A DNA stretch of 64,000 bases from Magnetococcus sp. PR-3 (lineage in GTDB: Bacteria; Pseudomonadota; Magnetococcia; Magnetococcales; Magnetococcaceae). Positions 47,793 through 58,044 of the stretch are shown here, piece after piece. The stretch is from NCBI RefSeq assembly GCF_036689865.1, contig NZ_JBAHUQ010000005.1, forward strand, positions 62,001 through 126,000, written 5' to 3'. Position 1 is the first letter of the stretch, and each line of letters opens with the position of its first letter. The notes below the pieces were generated by a model. It made no database searches, was not told the DNA's origin, and saw nothing but the letters and a program-made list of their open reading frames with translations. Made by a program: the position numbers and the translations under genes.

Positions 47793-48956
47793 ATGGATGT
47801 ATTGCAACAAATTAACCATGGTTTGCAAAGCGCCAAGCTATCGCCACAGCGTATTAGGGAGCTGTTGCACCCTGGTGGCCATGATGATCATTTTAGCCGT
47901 CATCGGGCGGATGTCATCATCAGCCGATTACGTATGGCGGGTTTAGGTTTTGGTTTGCTGACGCTGTTGTGGATTCCGCTGGATGCCCTGTTGCTGCCTT
48001 GGCCTGCCTGGGGTTCACTGGCTGTGCAACGTTTGATCTCCGCCTTTATCTTTTTTGCCCTGGCCTGGCCGTGGAAAGTGCCAGCAACGCATGGGCGGGC
48101 CATGGTCGAGCTGCTCATTCTGCTCCTTAACCCCATGCTCTTTTTTGCGTTGAGTCAGTGGTTGCTGTTGTCGATGGAACTGGGGTCAGCTGGACAGATT
48201 TTAATGGGGTTATATACGCTCTTACCGTTTGTGGTACTGGCGGGTTTAAGCTTGTTCCCGCTCACGGCAATAGAGTCCATTCTGTTTGCTCTGCCCATTG
48301 TTGGCTTGAGTGCGGTGGGGCCCTTGATGGCAGGCAGCGTGCCCATAACCGAAATTATTTCAACCGCATGGATTATGCTGTTGGCGGTTGGTGTCTATGC
48401 GTTGGCTGGGGTTATTCAGCTGCACTATATGCTCTCATTGGTTAACCGGGTCATGCAGGATGCTTTAACAGGAGCCTTTACCCGGCACACTGGGCAAGAG
48501 CTGGTTGATTTATATTTTTTGATATCTATTCAGCATGATACTTCGCTTTCTCTGGTGCTTATTGATCCCGATAATCTGGGGCAGATTAATGAAGCCTATG
48601 GCCAACAGGCGGGTGATGAAGCCATGCGGGAGGCCGTAACCTGTATGAGCCAAGCGTTACGCCGCAGTGATATGGTGATTCGTTGGAGTGGTGAGACGTT
48701 CCTTGTTTTGATGGCCAATACAGATACCAAAGGCGTTAAGCGGGCCTTACAGAAAATTATGGCTGATCCATGGTTGGGCAAACGCCCAGATGGTAAATGG
48801 CTAACCGCCAGTATTGGTGTCAGTGAGCGTATTGAGGATGAGATCAGCGATTGGCCACAGATGGTAGAGCTGGTGCATGAACGGATGTGGCAAGCGAAAA
48901 AGGGTGGTAAAGGGCAGGCTGTGATCAGTGGTGGTGAGGTCATGAAACCCCAGTAA
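47793..48956 (+). CDS. membrane GGDEF-like protein with degenerate active site
   Basis: A 387-residue protein with five or six membrane segments between about residues 46 and 220, then a GGDEF-like domain. The domain has the start DALTGAFTRH, the metal region LVLIDPDNLGQINE, the inhibitory-site motif RRSD, and RWSGETF where active enzymes have GG[DE]EF. The loss of the first Gly and the change of Glu to Thr suggest no cyclase activity, so it may bind cyclic-di-GMP through the intact RRSD site or be inactive. It is divergent from the GGDEF-EAL gene. The ATG at 47793 begins MDVLQQ; an upstream frame reading from 47761 is a shadow. Confidence 0.85.
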   Translation: MDVLQQINHGLQSAKLSPQRIRELLHPGGHDDHFSRHRADVIISRLRMAGLGFGLLTLLWIPLDALLLPWPAWGSLAVQRLISAFIFFALAWPWKVPATHGRAMVELLILLLNPMLFFALSQWLLLSMELGSAGQILMGLYTLLPFVVLAGLSLFPLTAIESILFALPIVGLSAVGPLMAGSVPITEIISTAWIMLLAVGVYALAGVIQLHYMLSLVNRVMQDALTGAFTRHTGQELVDLYFLISIQHDTSLSLVLIDPDNLGQINEAYGQQAGDEAMREAVTCMSQALRRSDMVIRWSGETFLVLMANTDTKGVKRALQKIMADPWLGKRPDGKWLTASIGVSERIEDEISDWPQMVELVHERMWQAKKGGKGQAVISGGEVMKPQ

Positions 48957-49184
48957 ACATAAAGGCCTGACAGGTCATAGATTACACCAGAATATGCAGT
49001 TTACACCTGTAATTGTCTTAAGGGTGGCAGTGGTGAAAACCGCCTAAGGGAAGGTTGCGTTCTCTCTTCTGAGAGGGGCTTTTTTCTATTTCAAAATAAC
49101 AATCTGCACATTTCACCTTTTAGAGCAAATCTGCTATCTTTTCTGATTCCCAATTCACCTCCTCACAAGTGAGTTTCAAACGTT

Positions 49185-50024
49185 ATGGAAGCCTCTACCG
49201 GTACTGCATTCCAAACCGAACCCACCCGCGAAATGGCCGCAGAGATTGAAACCCGTCTGCAGTTGAATCCTGACTATGCGCAACGGATCGGAAATTTTGG
49301 CTTTTTGGAACTGGAAGAGAGTTGGGGGGATGAGGCGACCATTATTAACACCGCCCGTATCTCCACCACCAATAAACGGGTACAAAACCTGGAAGATTTC
49401 ACCGACCGGGAACGCACCCTGTTGCACTATCTGCTGTCCCATAACCATGGCACCCCTTTTGAAACCGTGCATTTCCGGTTTCGTGTTGTGGCACCGATTT
49501 TTGTGCTCCGTCAATGGATGCGCCACCGGATCTGTTCCTTTAATGAGTTCTCTCAGCGTTATCGCCGACCCATCACCGCGTTCTATGTGCCCGACCAAGA
49601 GGCTTGTACGGTTGATGGCTTTGAAGTGATGACCCAGGAGTCGGTAGAGCGCTATTGTGAGTTGGTGGAGTCCATGCACCGCTTTTACCATGACGAATAC
49701 GAGCGTATTTGCACACGTATTGGGGATGCTGAAGAGGCGGGAGAGATTGAAAAAACAGCGGGGGGTCGTAACCCCTATCGTGCCCGTGCCCGTGAACTGT
49801 TGCGTAACGCCATGCCGGTTAGTACCTACTCCGATCTATATTGGACCATTAACTTCCGTGCATTGATGAATTTCTTTGATCTGCGTCGTAAACCCAATGC
49901 GCAGTATGAGATCCGTGCTTATGCCGATGCCGCGTACCAGATGTTCTGTAAAAAAATGCCTCTCCTTGGCGAGACCATGAACCGTGTTTTGGATGAGCGC
50001 GCCAAGATGGGTCTGGAAGAATGA
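49185..50024 (+). CDS. thyX: FAD-dependent thymidylate synthase
   Basis: Makes dTMP from dUMP using methylenetetrahydrofolate and FADH2. It has 279 residues, with the ThyX signature RHRICSFNEFSQRY at residues 113-126, whose serine and arginines bind dUMP and FAD. The C-terminal RNAMPVSTYSDLYWTINFRALMNFF-type region (here split: RNAMPVSTYSD, TINFRALMNF) is also as expected. It is a little longer than usual at the N-terminus (about 25 residues). Its stop overlaps the trmB start by four bases (ATGA). Confidence 0.95.
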   Translation: MEASTGTAFQTEPTREMAAEIETRLQLNPDYAQRIGNFGFLELEESWGDEATIINTARISTTNKRVQNLEDFTDRERTLLHYLLSHNHGTPFETVHFRFRVVAPIFVLRQWMRHRICSFNEFSQRYRRPITAFYVPDQEACTVDGFEVMTQESVERYCELVESMHRFYHDEYERICTRIGDAEEAGEIEKTAGGRNPYRARARELLRNAMPVSTYSDLYWTINFRALMNFFDLRRKPNAQYEIRAYADAAYQMFCKKMPLLGETMNRVLDERAKMGLEE

Positions 50025-50767
50025 GTGACCTTACCACCCAGCCGGTGGCAAATCGTGCGGATGATGTGGATGAAGCGGAGCTTAAACGGCGTCGTTTTAA
50101 GACCCATGGCCGTAAAAAAGGCAAGGTCAATGATAACCGCTTGGCCAGAATTGAGCAGGGATTGGCCCAGCTTGAACTGAAAGCAGGTAGTGAGACCCGT
50201 GAAGAGCTCATTACCCATTTGGGTGGGGATGCACAAACCCAGCGTGTGGTGTTAGAAATTGGTTTTGGTAATGGCGAAACCCTGGCCACCCTGGCTGGGC
50301 GTCACCCGGAAGACCGCTTCATTGGCATTGATGTCTTCTTGGAGGGGGTCGGTACGCTGCTCAACCGGCTGGATAAAGCAGATATTTCCAATGTTCGTTT
50401 GGTGTGCCAAAATGCTTTTCAGGTACTTTTGGAGCGTATACCGGATGAGAGCCTGGATTGGGTGATTATTAACTTCCCTGACCCTTGGCGCAAAAAACGT
50501 CACTTTAAACGGCGTATTGTCCAGACGGCATTCCTAGATGCGCTGGCGCCCAAAATGCGTAGGGGTGCAGATCTGACCTTAGCAACGGACTGGGCCAATT
50601 ATGCTGAGTGGATGGTAGAGCATATTGAACCCCATGCTGCCTTTGCCAATCAATCCACCGAACCTCCCTATGCGCCACCTCCTTCCTGGTGGATTGAAAC
50701 CAACTTTCAGCGTAAGGGTATCGCTGCAGGGCGTATTATCCGCCATCTGCATTATAAACGCAGTTAA
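50021..50767 (+). CDS. trmB: tRNA (guanine-N7-)-methyltransferase
   Basis: Methylates N7 of G46 in tRNA with S-adenosylmethionine. It has 248 residues with motif I VLEIGFGNGET, FIGIDVFLEGV, and the family signature NFPDPWRKKRHFKRRI. A basic, charged N-terminal extension of about 60 residues precedes the domain. It follows thyX with a four-base overlap, so the two are coupled. The pairing of thyX and trmB seems to be one of convenience. Confidence 0.95.
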   Translation: MSDLTTQPVANRADDVDEAELKRRRFKTHGRKKGKVNDNRLARIEQGLAQLELKAGSETREELITHLGGDAQTQRVVLEIGFGNGETLATLAGRHPEDRFIGIDVFLEGVGTLLNRLDKADISNVRLVCQNAFQVLLERIPDESLDWVIINFPDPWRKKRHFKRRIVQTAFLDALAPKMRRGADLTLATDWANYAEWMVEHIEPHAAFANQSTEPPYAPPPSWWIETNFQRKGIAAGRIIRHLHYKRS

Positions 50768-50879
50768 ATGTCTGGTGGTTGGCTCGCTTTTAATGGCGTA
50801 AGTTTGTCATACTTGCCATGGTGGGCTCATACCTTAGGCATGGGTGGTATGTCGACATATTGGAAGTCATGTCCGCCCC

Positions 50880-50912
50880 AGTGAATGATTGCGTTAGGGA
50901 TGATCATTCACT
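50880..50912. promoter_or_regulatory. inverted repeat upstream of the secreted protein gene
   Basis: AGTGAATGAT and ATCATTCACT with a 13-base spacer, about 75 bases before the ATG at 50988. It could be an operator or an RNA hairpin. Confidence 0.3.
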
Positions 50913-50987
50913 TAACCCTGAACATGAAATATGGTAAAGTTCTCGGTGTAAATACGTAGAAAATGCAACCCTATTGGAGTAATAGGT

Positions 50988-51503
50988 ATGACTTTGAAAC
51001 AGGTCGGGATGGCAGCTTTAGTGATGATGGGACTGGGAGCCGGACAGGCCATGGCCGCGGCAGATTGTGCACAACTACCCACCCGGCAACAGGAAAAGCT
51101 TCATTATGAGCGGGTCTATGAAATGATGGCCTATGAAACCATGACCCTCTGTTCAACCAAGCATCCCTATTTCAAAGAGATGGATGATAAAGAGTGTAAG
51201 CTCTACCGAAAAAACCTCTCTGAAGGTGTGGTGCGTATGAACTCAATTTTGGGTGGTATTAAGTTTGCCGACCCAAAACTTCGGGCGATCAGCGAGTTTT
51301 CTGCAAATCTTAAAGGGTGCAGTGAACCCTTTATGGCTCAAAAGAAAATTCTTAAAGCTGGTACTGCAACACTACTGAACTCCATGCATAAATTGGAAGT
51401 CCAGGCCGATGAGTGCCGTGAGGCCCATGAACGGTTAGGCATTTGGTGTGATAAACAGGAACTAACCTTGAAGCATAAGGGTAAAGTGCCAGTGACTAAA
51501 TAG
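50988..51503 (+). CDS. secreted protein of unknown function
   Basis: A 171-residue protein with a clear signal peptide (hydrophobic MAALVMMGLGAGQAMA, cleavage likely after AMA or AAA). The mature part of about 145 residues is helical and charged, with six cysteines (CAQLP, LCSTKH, ECKLYR, GCSEP, ECREA, WCDK), which suggests disulphide bonds in the periplasm. No family was recognised. It is preceded by an inverted repeat and followed by a strong terminator, so it is transcribed alone. Confidence 0.8.
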   Translation: MTLKQVGMAALVMMGLGAGQAMAAADCAQLPTRQQEKLHYERVYEMMAYETMTLCSTKHPYFKEMDDKECKLYRKNLSEGVVRMNSILGGIKFADPKLRAISEFSANLKGCSEPFMAQKKILKAGTATLLNSMHKLEVQADECREAHERLGIWCDKQELTLKHKGKVPVTK

Positions 51504-51543
51504 TTATCTGAGCTGTTTATGCGACCCCGTTGCACAACAGATC

Positions 51544-51571
51544 AAGCCAGGGATTTTTCCCTGGCTTTTTT
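51544..51571 (+). terminator. intrinsic terminator of the secreted protein gene
   Basis: Nine-base stem AAGCCAGGG with its complement, six-base loop and a run of six Ts, 40 bases beyond the stop. Confidence 0.9.
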
Positions 51572-52160
51572 ATTGGGGGGGGCTGGGTTGGGTGATCTTG
51601 TTGTGGGTTTACACCATGGTGTGTACGCAGTGTGGTAGAGATTTTAGGCCATGGGGTGCGTCAAGCCAGGTTGTACTCTCCTTGCTGTACGTGCCGATCT
51701 CTATCGGTATGGGCCGCTTGGTTTTAAGTGCATAGGGTGGCTGCTATGGTGGGCACAATCCAGACCCTATGGGATAATCAGAGTAGTACCGTATCGGTTG
51801 AAACGGTTTAAATAGGGTGGGTTAAGGATAAACAGACCAGCATATGTCGACCACTTGATCTCTTGTTAACGCTTACGGCAAAAGGGTTGCTGAATAAGGG
51901 GCTTGTGAACGTGGTGCAAGCGATTTTTTTAAATACCCTTTAGGGTGTCCTTGCTTGGTTGCGTCCATGAATCAAGTGCGCCGATGGATGTGTTGTATCG
52001 CATGGTAGAGATCGCTTTACCCATAAAGATAAAGCTCTGTATTTTTGAGCATGTTTCCAAACCGTATGGATTACTCACACCCTACCATTCAACCAATCTG
52101 GATGTGTTGGAGAGATGAGCGGCCGCCTGAATACCCCTCCTTTGAGATTAAGGTGCCTAT

Positions 52161-52209
52161 AAAAAAAGGCAGGGCAGGGGTCCCAATGGTGGGTACCCCG
52201 TGCCTGCCC
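52161..52209 (-). terminator. intrinsic terminator of the chemotaxis receptor gene
   Basis: On the minus strand a long imperfect GC-rich stem (GGCAGG...CCTGCC outer arms, GGGG/CCCC inner) is followed by seven Ts, 65 bases beyond the stop. Confidence 0.85.
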
Positions 52210-52273
52210 ATATAGACTTTTAACCGTGTGTGGTGGTTATAGCGCGACGCACGGATCGTGGCGCATTAAAAAA

Positions 52274-54298
52274 TTAGAAGCGTTGGTAGTCAGAATCACT
52301 GCCATCATCCACATCCAGATCCAACTCAACCCCGTTGCTTACCGCTTGTCGGGGGGGGGCAGCCTGGGCTACCGGTTTGGGGCTATGTGGCAGCGCTCGT
52401 GCCATGACCGGTTTGGCTTGTGCTGTGACCTGTTGTTGCCCCGTACGCATGCGCTGCCTATTGGATGTTTCCATGCTGAAGAAGGAGACAGAGTCTTGTA
52501 GTTGAGAAGCCTGCCCTTGTAACTCACTGGCTGTCGCAGCCATCTCTTCTGAGGTACCCGCATTTTGCTGGGTCACGGTATCTAGCTGTTGAATGGCGCG
52601 GTTGATCTGCTCCACCCCCTGGTTCTGTTCCATAGAGGCGGTGGTGATCTCAGAGACCAGCTCAGCGGTTTTTTGAATATCCGGCACCAGCTTGTTAATA
52701 ATGGTACCAGCCCGCTCTGAAACCTCTACGGAAGAGGAAGAGAGCTGGGAGATTTCACTGGCCGCTGTTTGAGAACGCTCTGCGAGTTTACGGACCTCAG
52801 CCGCAACCACGGCAAACCCTTTACCATGTTCACCAGCCCGCGCCGCTTCAATGGCGGCATTTAGGGCCAGAAGGTTGGTTTGCCGCGCGATCTCCTCAAT
52901 AATAGAGATCTTATCGGCAATCTCCTTCATCGCAGTCACGGCACTGACGACAGCTTCACCCCCTTCACGGGCATCTTGGGAAGCTTGTTGAGCAATGGAT
53001 TGGGTCTGTTGGGCATTTTCTGAATTTTGGGCAATGTTACTGGCCATCTGCTCCATGGCAGAGGAGGTCTCTTCGACACTGGCTGCGGCTTCGGTTGCCC
53101 CTTGAGAGAGTGTATCTGATGAGCTGGACATCTCTTGTGAGCCACTGCCCACACTATCAGCCGCCAGTTTGACCTCACCCACCACATTGCGCAGCCGGTT
53201 AACCATGTTAGCCATGGAGGCCATTAGGCTTTCTGTATCCCCAGCCTTAGTTTGTACCTGAACATTCAAATCTCCTTCGGAGACACGGGTTACCAGGTCA
53301 GCCAAGAAAGAGGGTTCACCCCCTAATGGACGCAAGACCAGACGTGTGATGTACCAACCAATGAAAATGGCAACTATGACACTGATTATGGAGACAATGA
53401 TCACCAGTGTAATGGTGTTTTCGTTGGCCATTTGTACCTGGGGGCCGAGTTTATCCTGATCGGCTTTAACGGATAATTTCACTTCCTCAACCGCTTTGGC
53501 GATTTCAGGGCCAAGCCGGTCCAAGGTCCCCGTGATGACTTGATTACGGGCCAAAATAATGGTGACGGTCTCTTTGAAATGCTTAACGTAGGCGTCGCGT
53601 GCCAACTTGGCTTCTGCCATCAGTTGGCGACGCCTTGGGTTTTGAAGCTCTTTGTCCATGGTATTAAAGATTGGGTCGAGCTGCGTATTCAATTCATTTA
53701 AGGCTCGATCCGCATCAGCTTGGGCATTGGTTTGTAAAAATTTGGCCGCATACAGACGGCCCAGCAGGACATGTTCTTGAGCACGGCCAGCATAGTAGGC
53801 ACCAGAGGGATCACCATCTTGGAAAGCGGATTCCATAATGGCCGTTATATCTTTGCGCATTTTTAAACCGTTAGGGTCCATACCGTCTTGGACCGCTTTA
53901 TTTCGTGAAAGGCGAAATGCTTTAACTTGATCAAACCCGCGCTGATACTCTTTTACTTTACGGTTTACATCAGAGACCAGTGAGGCCCGCTCAGGCTTTT
54001 GGATCTCTTCAAGCGCTTCGGTCAAGAAGGTGCTCATCTTCTCGTAGTAGTCGTTATATTGATCAATATCCTTTTGGCTGCCGGTGATATTAAAATCCTT
54101 AACATTCATCCGCACCATGAGCATGTTGGCCTGCAGGCGGCCCGCCAAATTGGTGTCACGGGCTAAGCCCCGGTATTCGGTAAAACCGGTAACCGCATCT
54201 TTTAACCCTAAGAAAGAGGCAATGGAAACAACCAGCAATAAGGTTATGACCACGCCAAACCCCAAAGCCATAATACTCGAGAGCTTCATATTGCCCAT
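52274..54298 (-). CDS. methyl-accepting chemotaxis protein
   Basis: A chemoreceptor of about 674 residues. It has an N-terminal membrane segment, a periplasmic ligand domain of about 240 helical residues (HBM-like), a second segment ([21 protein letters not shown]-type, about residue 305), HAMP and a signalling domain whose tip has [22 protein letters not shown]-type sequence (here split: [25 protein letters not shown]). It should bind CheW/CheA and steer motility. GGGGAG sits six bases before the ATG at 54298, while an ATG at 54304 directly abuts it, so the inner start is likely. The C-terminus lacks the CheR-binding pentapeptide. The attractant is unknown. Confidence 0.92.
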   Translation of the reverse strand: MGNMKLSSIMALGFGVVITLLLVVSIASFLGLKDAVTGFTEYRGLARDTNLAGRLQANMLMVRMNVKDFNITGSQKDIDQYNDYYEKMSTFLTEALEEIQKPERASLVSDVNRKVKEYQRGFDQVKAFRLSRNKAVQDGMDPNGLKMRKDITAIMESAFQDGDPSGAYYAGRAQEHVLLGRLYAAKFLQTNAQADADRALNELNTQLDPIFNTMDKELQNPRRRQLMAEAKLARDAYVKHFKETVTIILARNQVITGTLDRLGPEIAKAVEEVKLSVKADQDKLGPQVQMANENTITLVIIVSIISVIVAIFIGWYITRLVLRPLGGEPSFLADLVTRVSEGDLNVQVQTKAGDTESLMASMANMVNRLRNVVGEVKLAADSVGSGSQEMSSSSDTLSQGATEAAASVEETSSAMEQMASNIAQNSENAQQTQSIAQQASQDAREGGEAVVSAVTAMKEIADKISIIEEIARQTNLLALNAAIEAARAGEHGKGFAVVAAEVRKLAERSQTAASEISQLSSSSVEVSERAGTIINKLVPDIQKTAELVSEITTASMEQNQGVEQINRAIQQLDTVTQQNAGTSEEMAATASELQGQASQLQDSVSFFSMETSNRQRMRTGQQQVTAQAKPVMARALPHSPKPVAQAAPPRQAVSNGVELDLDVDDGSDSDYQRF

Positions 54299-54616
54299 AA
54301 CCATCTCCCCTTTAAGGTTTAAGTCTGAAATATATGTATGCCCTGTTTTAGGCAAAATTTTGTGCGTTATGTGTGTTCCGCACTAAGAGTAGTCTACTGT
54401 ATTTTTACGTTTTTAGGGTGTAAAAGCGGATGCCTGATGAGAAAAAGACATGAATCTATATAAGTTTATGAAATTCTAGTCAAAAATAATGATTAAATGC
54501 GGGGGCTAATGGCTAGAGTGCCGCGGCTAAAACGAACATTTTCAGCCTGTGTGCAGCGCATTGATGCGGATAAGTAACTTCCAAATTAAAAAAGAGTGGC
54601 GCTTTATTGCGACAAT
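54299..54616. other. intergenic region between chemotaxis receptor and nnr
   Basis: About 320 AT-rich bases; it must hold the receptor promoter. Nothing else recognised. Confidence 0.5.
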
Positions 54617-56167
54617 TCAGTTTATGGCTTGATTACGTAATTGACGGAGATAGGGGAGTAGATCACGGCTGGTCATGCCCACTTGTCCGCCCTGTTGTTG
54701 CGCACTAAGGTCGGCAGCCCGACCATGCATCCATACCGCTGCTAAAATGGCGTCTTGCATGCTCCAGCCTTGGGCAAGGAGCCCTGCGATACAACCGGTC
54801 AACAGATCACCACTACCCCCCGTCGCCAACCCGTGGTTACCGGTTGGGTTAATCCAAACCCGGTTATCTGGTGAGGCGATAACCGTTCCTGCACCTTTTA
54901 ACACCAACCAAACCCGCCATGAACGGGAAAAATCTCGGGCTTTAGTGATGCGATCTGCCTGAATTGCTTCAACTGTGTGACCACTTAAGCGGGCAAATTC
55001 GCCAGGGTGGGGGGTCAGCACCAATTCGGGCGCCCGGTGCGCACGTAATAAACCGGGCTGAAGTGCCATTAAGTTTAAGGCATCGGCATCCATCACCATA
55101 GGTAGGGGGGTGCGTACCAGTTGAGCAATCAACTCAGCCGCGCCACCACCGGTACCCAACCCGGGGCCGACAGCAACCACGGTTGGGTTAAACCCAATCT
55201 GTTTAAAGGGGCCGTGGTGTTCAGGCAGCATGCCTCCATCTCCCTCCTCATCCATCGGAAAGGTCATCACTTCAGGACAGAGTGTCGCAACCTGGGGCTG
55301 TACAGATTTAGGAACCGCGCAGGTGATTAACCCCGTACCCATACGTTGGGCCCCCATGGCGGTGAGAGCAGGCGCCCCCCCTTTACCACGAGACCCCCCT
55401 AGAATGAGCAGGTGACCATGGCTACCTTTGTGACTGGCAGGACAACGCTGGGGTGGGTGCCATAAGTTGGGGGTGTTAAGTTGAACGGAATGTTCCGGGA
55501 TATCCAACATGGATTGGGGGATGCCAATGGGGGCGGTGACCACCTCCCCACAATACGCTGCACCGGGATGGGTGTAGTGGGCAATTTTGGCAGCCGCAAA
55601 GGTCACACTCCAGTTCGCGCGTACGGCACAGCCAAGAATTTGTCCGGTATCTGCATGAATACCTGAAGGAAGATCGACAGACAGTACAGGTTTGGTTGCG
55701 GCGTTAATCTGCTCAATGGCCAGCGCATAGTGTCCCTCAACAGGCCGCTCTAAGCCGGTACCAAGAAGTGCATCGATAACTACACCAGCATGTCCGATCC
55801 AGGATGGAAAGGCCGCCAGATCTTCAGGGGTGTAGACATGGCGAATACGCCCGCCCATTTTTTCATAGACAGCATAGTTAATGGCTGCATCTCGCTTGAG
55901 CCGCTCGGCTGGGGTGAACATAACGACACGGGTATCCATGCCCTGCTCTTTAAGCCAGCGGGCCATGACCAACCCATCCCCCCCATTATTTCCCCCACCA
56001 CAAAGAATAAGGACCCGTTGCTGGTTGAGGTCTGGCATACGCTCCAAAAGTAGGTTAACGCATGCTCGCCCTGCATTTTCCATAAGGACCATACTGGGCA
56101 AACCCAGTTGTTCGATGGTGTTTTGATCCACACGGCGCATTTGATCAGCAGTAAGTAAAGGCTGCAT
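54617..56167 (-). CDS. nnr: bifunctional NAD(P)HX epimerase / ADP-dependent NAD(P)HX dehydratase
   Basis: Repairs hydrated NAD(P)H. It has 516 residues: the N-terminal YjeF_N epimerase (residues 1-about 215) with GGGNNGGDGLVMA, and the C-terminal ribokinase-like dehydratase (about 230-510) with GSRGKGGAPALTA, VDADAL-type MDADALNL, LTPHPGEFARL and ATGGSGDLLTG as the nucleotide-binding end. All key motifs are intact. It is divergent from the ABC exporter genes with about 100 bases between. Confidence 0.94.
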   Translation of the reverse strand: MQPLLTADQMRRVDQNTIEQLGLPSMVLMENAGRACVNLLLERMPDLNQQRVLILCGGGNNGGDGLVMARWLKEQGMDTRVVMFTPAERLKRDAAINYAVYEKMGGRIRHVYTPEDLAAFPSWIGHAGVVIDALLGTGLERPVEGHYALAIEQINAATKPVLSVDLPSGIHADTGQILGCAVRANWSVTFAAAKIAHYTHPGAAYCGEVVTAPIGIPQSMLDIPEHSVQLNTPNLWHPPQRCPASHKGSHGHLLILGGSRGKGGAPALTAMGAQRMGTGLITCAVPKSVQPQVATLCPEVMTFPMDEEGDGGMLPEHHGPFKQIGFNPTVVAVGPGLGTGGGAAELIAQLVRTPLPMVMDADALNLMALQPGLLRAHRAPELVLTPHPGEFARLSGHTVEAIQADRITKARDFSRSWRVWLVLKGAGTVIASPDNRVWINPTGNHGLATGGSGDLLTGCIAGLLAQGWSMQDAILAAVWMHGRAADLSAQQQGGQVGMTSRDLLPYLRQLRNQAIN

Positions 56168-56270
56168 AATAGGTCCTCAATATTCTTTCATTCCAATTTT
56201 TACCCATTGCCGTCAGGTTAAGGACGCGCAAAAATAGTGGGCTCTTCCCCTTTTGCCCCGTGGAGCCACT

Positions 56271-57179
56271 ATGGCATGCGTTGTCCGTGCAACGGATTTG
56301 ACCAAACAGTATCAGGATACTCCAGTTGTCAACCGAATCAACTTTGAGATTCGCCGTGGAGAGTGTTTTGGCATATTAGGCCCAAATGGTGCGGGAAAAA
56401 GCACCACTATGCGTATGTTGACGGGTCTCTCACCAGTTGATGGTGGTGAGTTGCTGGTTTTTGATGAGCCCATGACGCCAGAATGCCTCTCTGTGCGTCG
56501 CCGCTTGGGCGTGGTCGCCCAGGAGGATAACCTGGATGATGATCTGCTGGTTTGGGAAAATATTCTGGTGTATGGCCGTTATTTTCAGCTACCCGATAGT
56601 ATCATTAAGCCCCGCATTGAGGCGTTGTTGAAATTTGCTAGGCTTGAGGATCGGGCACAATCGGCCGTACGTACGCTCTCGGGTGGTATGAAGCGGCGGT
56701 TGGTGATTGCACGTGCTTTGGTTGCAGAGCCTGAACTGGTGGTGTTGGATGAACCTACCACAGGGCTTGATCCCCAGGCACGGCACCTGATCTGGCAACG
56801 TCTGCGTCAACTGCGGGAAGAGGGTAAAACCCTACTGTTAACCACCCACTATATGGAAGAGGCCGCTCAATTATGTGACCGCTTGTTGATACTCGATAGC
56901 GGTAATATTTTGGACCAGGGCTCCCCTGTAGAGTTAATTGACCGCCATGTTGAGCCAGATGTGGTGGAGGTGCGCTCGAGCATTCCCTTGGTCCTTGCAG
57001 AGCTGCCCCAACTCCCTGCACGCCTAGAGCAGGTGGGGGATACCCTCTTCTGTTATACTGACCAGCCAGGGGCCATTTTGGAGAAGTTGGGTAATCGTCA
57101 CGATTTAACCCTGCTGGCTCGGCCTGCCAACCTGGAAGATGTGTTTCTTAAACTGACCGGGCGAGAGTTGCGGGATTAA
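56271..57179 (+). CDS. ABC exporter ATP-binding protein (NodI/DrrA type)
   Basis: A 302-residue ATPase with Walker A GPNGAGKST, signature LSGGMKRR and Walker B LVVLDEPTTGLDP, then TTHYMEEA, as in the NodI/DrrA group of ABC-2 exporters. A C-terminal domain of about 90 residues follows. GGAG six bases ahead decides the ATG at 56271; an in-frame TTG at 56253 is less likely. It forms a two-gene exporter with the permease 60 bases downstream. Substrate unknown; no nodulation genes occur. Confidence 0.9.
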   Translation: MACVVRATDLTKQYQDTPVVNRINFEIRRGECFGILGPNGAGKSTTMRMLTGLSPVDGGELLVFDEPMTPECLSVRRRLGVVAQEDNLDDDLLVWENILVYGRYFQLPDSIIKPRIEALLKFARLEDRAQSAVRTLSGGMKRRLVIARALVAEPELVVLDEPTTGLDPQARHLIWQRLRQLREEGKTLLLTTHYMEEAAQLCDRLLILDSGNILDQGSPVELIDRHVEPDVVEVRSSIPLVLAELPQLPARLEQVGDTLFCYTDQPGAILEKLGNRHDLTLLARPANLEDVFLKLTGRELRD

Positions 57180-57238
57180 GGGATCGAAACCGCAATCTAT
57201 TTTAATGATACAGCCCTTTATGGGCTTTAAAAAACCGG

Positions 57239-58021
57239 ATGACTATGCAAGCCACCGATTATCTCCCCTCCAAAGGCTGGGTTCAGACCTGGCGCCGCCA
57301 CTTTATGGTATGGCGTAAAACCTATACGGCTTCCTTGGCCGGTAACTTGGGTGAACCGCTACTCTATTTGGCAGGTATGGGTTATGGACTCGGGCGTTTT
57401 GTGGGGGAAGTGGAGGGGATGGCCTATCTGGTCTTTGTGGCATCCGGTATTCTGGCCAGTAGCTCTATGAACAGCAGTACCTTTGAGGTGCTCTATGGGG
57501 CCTTTACCCGTATGACCCGCCAAAATACCTATCATGCGCAGCTAACCACTCCACTAAGTGTCGCGGATGTGGTGGCTGGAGAGGTGATTTGGGCTGCCAG
57601 TAAAGCGCTGATCGCAGGCTTTGCCATCTTTTTGGTGGCGACACTGTTTGGTGCTTTTGAGATCCAAAATATCCTGTTAACCCTACCCATTGTCTTCTTG
57701 TCAGGTTTAACCTTTGCCAGCTTGGGTATGGTGGTGACCGCTGTTTCACCCAGTTATGAATTTTTTCTCTACTACACGACGTTGGTGACGGTCCCCATGT
57801 TTCTCTTCTGTGGGGTGTTCTACCCCGTCAACACCCTGCCAGAACTTCTACAGTATTTTATTTTGTTACTGCCTTTAACCCATGTTGTTGAGCTTATGCG
57901 TCCTCTGGCGACAGGGGGGGTGGTGCAAGATGTACTCTTACACCTATCGGTCATTACGTTCTATCTGGTCATTGGGTTTATCTGGGCGGTTAAGCTGGTG
58001 CGGCGCCGTATTATTGTGTGA
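57239..58021 (+). CDS. ABC exporter permease (NodJ/ABC-2 type)
   Basis: A 260-residue permease with six membrane segments and the NodJ/ABC-2 signature FLFCGVFYPVNTLPELLQYFILLLPLTH-type region (here split: FLFCGVFYPVN, LPLTHVVELMRP). It is the partner of the ATPase gene upstream. ATG codons at 57239 and 57245 are both possible. The last third of its 3' end is repeated in degenerate form just downstream (58045-58210), a sign of a tandem duplication. Confidence 0.9.
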   Translation: MTMQATDYLPSKGWVQTWRRHFMVWRKTYTASLAGNLGEPLLYLAGMGYGLGRFVGEVEGMAYLVFVASGILASSSMNSSTFEVLYGAFTRMTRQNTYHAQLTTPLSVADVVAGEVIWAASKALIAGFAIFLVATLFGAFEIQNILLTLPIVFLSGLTFASLGMVVTAVSPSYEFFLYYTTLVTVPMFLFCGVFYPVNTLPELLQYFILLLPLTHVVELMRPLATGGVVQDVLLHLSVITFYLVIGFIWAVKLVRRRIIV

Positions 58022-58044
58022 GCCTTTGCCTAACGGCGATCTAT

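Larger units (their letters stand above)
51504..52273. other. intergenic region, terminators only
   Basis: About 770 bases between a plus-strand secreted protein and a minus-strand chemotaxis receptor. Apart from their terminators (51544-51571 and 52161-52209) no gene, repeat or site was recognised. Confidence 0.55.

Noticed and set aside
49060-49090. Terminator-like hairpin after the GGDEF-like gene
   Set aside because: The stem (CTCTC/GAGAG) is only five bases and weak; a T-run follows but the call is not firm enough.
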